From: Sisyra terminalis
Lineage: Eukaryota > Arthropoda > Insecta > Neuroptera > Sisyridae
Assembly (NCBI GenBank): GCA_958496175.1
Contig: OY292279.1
Span: 22,444,001-22,508,000 of the forward strand
Reading direction: 5' to 3'
Length of the DNA stretch: 64,000 bases
The position numbers were made by a program, and so were the translations under genes. The notes beneath the pieces are model-generated. The model was given only the letters and a program-made list of their open reading frames with translations, did not search any database and was not told the DNA's origin. Within the stretch, counting starts at the first letter, position 1. The number at the start of each line of letters is the position of its first letter. Positions 60,776 through 64,000 of this stretch are shown here, piece after piece.

Positions 60776-61745
60776 GATTAGAGGAATAATAAACAAGGTT
60801 TTTCTCTTATCCAGAAAACATATTTCTTAAAAATCAATACAACTTTTTATAATGTAAAAAGTAAACAATATTAAATTTAATTTCGTAGAATATGTACATT
60901 TTGTATAAAATCCTAAGTGCATCTAATAATATGGCCAGGGACAGTATAAGAGATATCTTTATTGTTTACAATTACCTAAGAATTACCACTCCACCTATTT
61001 AATCTACCTATCGATGCAAGTAAGAATTTATTTACTCTTTTTCGGTCTTATGGTTACATGCAAAAAAATAAAAAAGTTTTTGTTTAGATCTTGACGTCAC
61101 AAATAAAATATAAGTAAGTTATTTAGTCGATTTTATTTTATTTTTCGATTGGCATTATATTAAATAAAGCGACTTATACCAACTCGATGATCACCACAAA
61201 GAGTTCTAAATTCTAATTAAATCCGACATGAGTTACAGCCTTTTATAAATAGAAACCGACAGGGACAAATTCCACCGACAGGGATAAACTACGCATTTCC
61301 CTTAAATGACAAGAAGAAAAATTTCTACAGTACTCCAGCCAGAAAAAAATACTGATAACTTTTCCCCTGTCTTTCTTCACATCTATTTTCAAAATAAATA
61401 CTTTTATTTTTGATATAACAAAAAAAAATAATAAAGGAACAAGTTTCACCCGAAAGCATTTACGGTCATACAAATTCAGAAACCATAAAAATTTCCGCAA
61501 AGTAAAATCAAGAAGGTCATTTCAGCGTTTAGTGGATCATTTGCTTAAATTACGTGTGACATTTACAATGGTGGGATAACATGAAGAGTTTATATTGTGC
61601 TATAATTTAGGTGTCACTAAAATATTTAACTTGTAAATAACTTTATTTGGCCGTTCGAAAAACTTACTTGGAAAATTGTTAATTTTTCCGAGCGCTTTTT
61701 CTGAGTTATGAAAGTTGTAGTTTTGTAATTTTCTTGTGTTAAATT
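60776..61745. other. Unassigned stretch
   Basis: Open frames here look like chance. A short repeated ACCGACAGGGA phrase occurs twice at 61256-61284. Confidence 0.4.
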
Positions 61746-62117
61746 CTAAGAACTTGACCAATTAATTGGCTCGTTTCTCGCATTAACGATATGTAAACAT
61801 GCAAAAAACACACGTCTTTCGGTTGTAGGATCTATTTCGGGAATAAAAGTAGGAATAAATGCAGATGGTTGTCGCGAGGCGAATGCACCGTTACGCCAAA
61901 TTGCACTTGATCTCTCTTCTACGCCACTTTCCACCTGCATCTGGATGTATTTCGGGAACAATGTCCTGAAACACATTATATTGTTTATAATTGTACTGTC
62001 TGTTGCTATTTCTGTTCCGGGCTCTCTATAATTAGCATGTGGATGTGTAATTTTAAATTTTATTATATTAGAAAAGGTCGTGGATTTGCGGTGAGGTGGA
62101 AAATTGCGCTTTTGCAT
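61746..62117 (-). CDS. Unidentified coding-like region, strand uncertain
   Basis: On the minus strand 123 codons are open, with HPHANYREPGTEIATDST and RSSAIWRNGAFASRQPSAFI, then PTFIPEIDPTTERRVFFACL. An acceptor-like TGTTTCAG lies inside. The plus strand is also open without a stop for about 94 codons over 61752-62033 (GSISGIKVGINADGCREANA). The DNA is markedly less AT-rich than its neighbours, which by itself argues for some past coding role. I cannot name a family on either strand. Confidence 0.3.
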   Translation of the reverse strand: MQKRNFPPHRKSTTFSNIIKFKITHPHANYREPGTEIATDSTIINNIMCFRTLFPKYIQMQVESGVEERSSAIWRNGAFASRQPSAFIPTFIPEIDPTTERRVFFACLHIVNARNEPINWSSS

Positions 62118-63262
62118 CAGTAACGTTCACGTTACGATTGGCCATTTGTTTGATATTTTTATAAACAAAACTTTTTGTACGATTTAATTATATTTTACTT
62201 CGATGTGTGAGTTTATGCGATTATACGCTGGCTTTTTAATTTCTTTTCTCGTTTTTATTTATCTTGTTTCTGTATGTTTGAAGATTATAGTCACGTACTA
62301 ATGCACTTGATGTTTCTGTTTCAAAAATAATAAGTGCATACGATGTGCACATGTGTGTATGTGGATAAATTTTCTATTTAATTAATCCAATTATATTCGA
62401 ACACGTTCGAAACCAATTCAGAATTACAATTATCACCATTATTGTTTTTGTAACCCAGAAAGGACAATTCTTATAGCGTTTTTCCACCTTTTAAATTTCT
62501 CTGCAGTGGAAGCCAGTATTTCTAAACGGACACGATATTTTATTTCAAAAGACAATTACTCGGTTTACGAAATAGAAAAACGTTTCCATTTATTTTTGTT
62601 AAAACTACGAAACGTTTTTTTGAAAAAAAAATACCCGAAGAGGGAAAATTGAGAAAAAAACTTTGTTTTATGTAAAACTCAAACTTAAAATAACAGGAAA
62701 ATACTAAAGAAATGTGTGTATGTACATTGGACTGACATAAGAAGTAATACTTCTTTGTAAAATTTTAGATTTTTTTTTTTGGGAATAAGGGTCTACACAA
62801 ATAAGCGCTTGCATTTTATTTGCTTCAATTAACATTACTAACTTAGTTAAATTGTTCTAACTGCAAAAACTAAGATTTTCGTTTTTTTACACAAAATTGA
62901 AGATTATGGTGTTATCTATCCTAATAAATCTATAAAACTTTCTAATAATCAATTAGGATGACATATATAATTAAAAAAAAATAAACGGTAGTTAGAAAAC
63001 ATAACGATGACTGAAAAAGGAGTTGTTTTTCCCTATTTTCTTAAATAAATTTAAATGTTAGTTAGGACAATCTGACTAAGGAGGGCAGTATAGTCCTGTT
63101 AAATTAGCGACCAACCTAAGAATGAGAGATAATAAATTGAGTATTCGTAATGAAAGTTCTCCCATTAGTGCCATTAAACTTCTCGCTGTCTATTGATGCA
63201 GTGTTGTTAATTTATGATGTAAGGTACGTATTTCGATTGCCAAACAATATTTTTAGTTGCCA

Positions 63263-63570
63263 TCAAGAAGTATTACATTTCTCAGTAGCTGCTATGTGAC
63301 AAATCCATCTAATCCTACTTAATGACCACTGAGAAAGGTTTGCATGGTTAGCCTTTTCAGTCCACTGAATTTTAGTACTGTCCTTTTTCATTGAATGTTT
63401 TAGGTAATTATTGATTGGTGTAACTATGTGTGCTGCTTGTGGAATAAACCATTTATAGTAATTAGCAATGCCAAGAAAACGTTTTAATTTTTCCAAAGTT
63501 TCTGGTGGTTATTTTACAGTTTTAGTTGGCAATCGAAATGTGTATCTGGGGCAATACGTCATTGTTACAT
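63263..63570 (-). pseudogene. Ty3/gypsy-type pol fragment (RT / RNase H junction)
   Basis: On the minus strand it reads PPETLEKLKRFLGIANYYKW, then FIPQAAHIVTPINNYLK and TKIQWTEKAN, the well-known (L)RRFLGLxNYYRxFIPxxAxxxxPL...WT block at the end of the reverse transcriptase and start of RNase H in Ty3/gypsy elements. A stop lies just before PPETL and the frame degrades after TEKAN, so it is non-functional. Flanking LTRs were not seen. Confidence 0.8.
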
Positions 63571-63741
63571 TTTGTTTGAACTTATGTTCTAATTTATATT
63601 TAGAGTTTACTTTTGTCAATTATATTTCTTAAATAAGACAACAATATAATTTATGTTTTGTTCTGCACACACTTTTCAAAGATTGACAAAAAATTGCAGA
63701 TTTCTTAACTTTTATGCAAATCTTGGTCTGCATACTAGATA

Positions 63742-63993
63742 TCAACTTTCGAGAACTTTGGGAAATAAATTATAAGGATCTACTGAATTGCACCCAATGT
63801 GTTCCTCGTATTTGTCCTTAAAAGTTGTGGAGAAAAATAAGTAAGGCTTTTTGGTTTGAGAATCTACTGAATTATTGGTTCCTTGGGCATTTTTGGTATC
63901 ATGACGTTGTTTGTTATGATGATCGCGAACCTTTGAGATTGAAAAAAAGCTTTTTTGGTATTGAAGAGTGAAAGTTTTAAACTTTATATACAT
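63742..63993 (-). pseudogene. Probable further part of the degenerate gypsy-type element
   Basis: An open frame in the same orientation, upstream of the pol fragment, reads KVRDHHNKQRHDTKNAQGTN, then SVDSQTKKPYLFFSTTFKDK and YEEHIGCNSVDPYNLFPKV. No diagnostic motif is visible. It is linked to the element only by position, orientation and protein-like composition. It runs to the window edge. Confidence 0.3.
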
Positions 63994-64000
63994 TTTTTTC

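Overview
The window looks like an AT-rich insect nuclear contig. It has spliced genes with GT-AG introns, very long introns full of transposon debris, metazoan polyadenylation signals and insect-type mobile elements. The best protein match is to the fly NDRG homologue MESK2, whose wording I recall closely, so Diptera is plausible; this is recognition from memory and not a computed alignment. I see no bacterial-type operon, CRISPR array, rRNA or intact tRNA.

Only two genes can be called with confidence, both on the plus strand and close together. The first is the 3' part of MESK2 (NDRG family, alpha/beta-hydrolase fold), in seven exons from 15114 to 32845. The exon phases join exactly into 303 codons plus a stop, and introns of 5.6, 7.4 and 3.7 kb interrupt them. 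The N-terminal exon or exons were not found. The penultimate exon can be read through its donor site to an in-frame stop after 17 more codons, giving a possible alternative C-terminus. The second gene, about 870 bp downstream, is a complete two-exon TXNDC12/AGR-family gene (33717-34408). It encodes a small ER thioredoxin-fold protein with a CSTC active site and an unusual NYEL tail. Nothing in the sequence links the two genes functionally.

Most of the rest is repeat-derived. I recognise: a tRNA-like SINE family (at least eight copies); a hAT-type non-autonomous family with TIR TAGTGTCCGACC and 8-bp target duplications (three full copies, one fragment); other hAT-like MITEs (16457-16805, 26468-26718, 29670-30364, and shorter ones near 19.3, 32.1 and 32.5 kb); a TA-flanked mariner-type MITE (18675-19228); relics of mariner (16.1 kb) and Tc1-like (60.7 kb) transposases; a Penelope-like retroelement protein fragment (59.9-60.3 kb); and a Ty3/gypsy pol fragment at the right edge.

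The most unusual content is a set of large palindromes. A family at 6.4 and 44.0 kb has a conserved single-stranded leader, a long hairpin (88-bp perfect arms in one copy) and 11-14 bp target duplications. A 371-bp palindrome at 38.9 kb carries a hammerhead-ribozyme-like core in each arm. A foldback structure at 59.2-59.9 kb has arms built of ~140-bp tandem subunits and abuts the Penelope-like coding fragment. There is also a dispersed repeat carrying two TGACGTCA octamers. From about 46 to 53 kb and around 61-62 kb the sequence is mostly unassigned, with a few coding-like stretches I could not identify.
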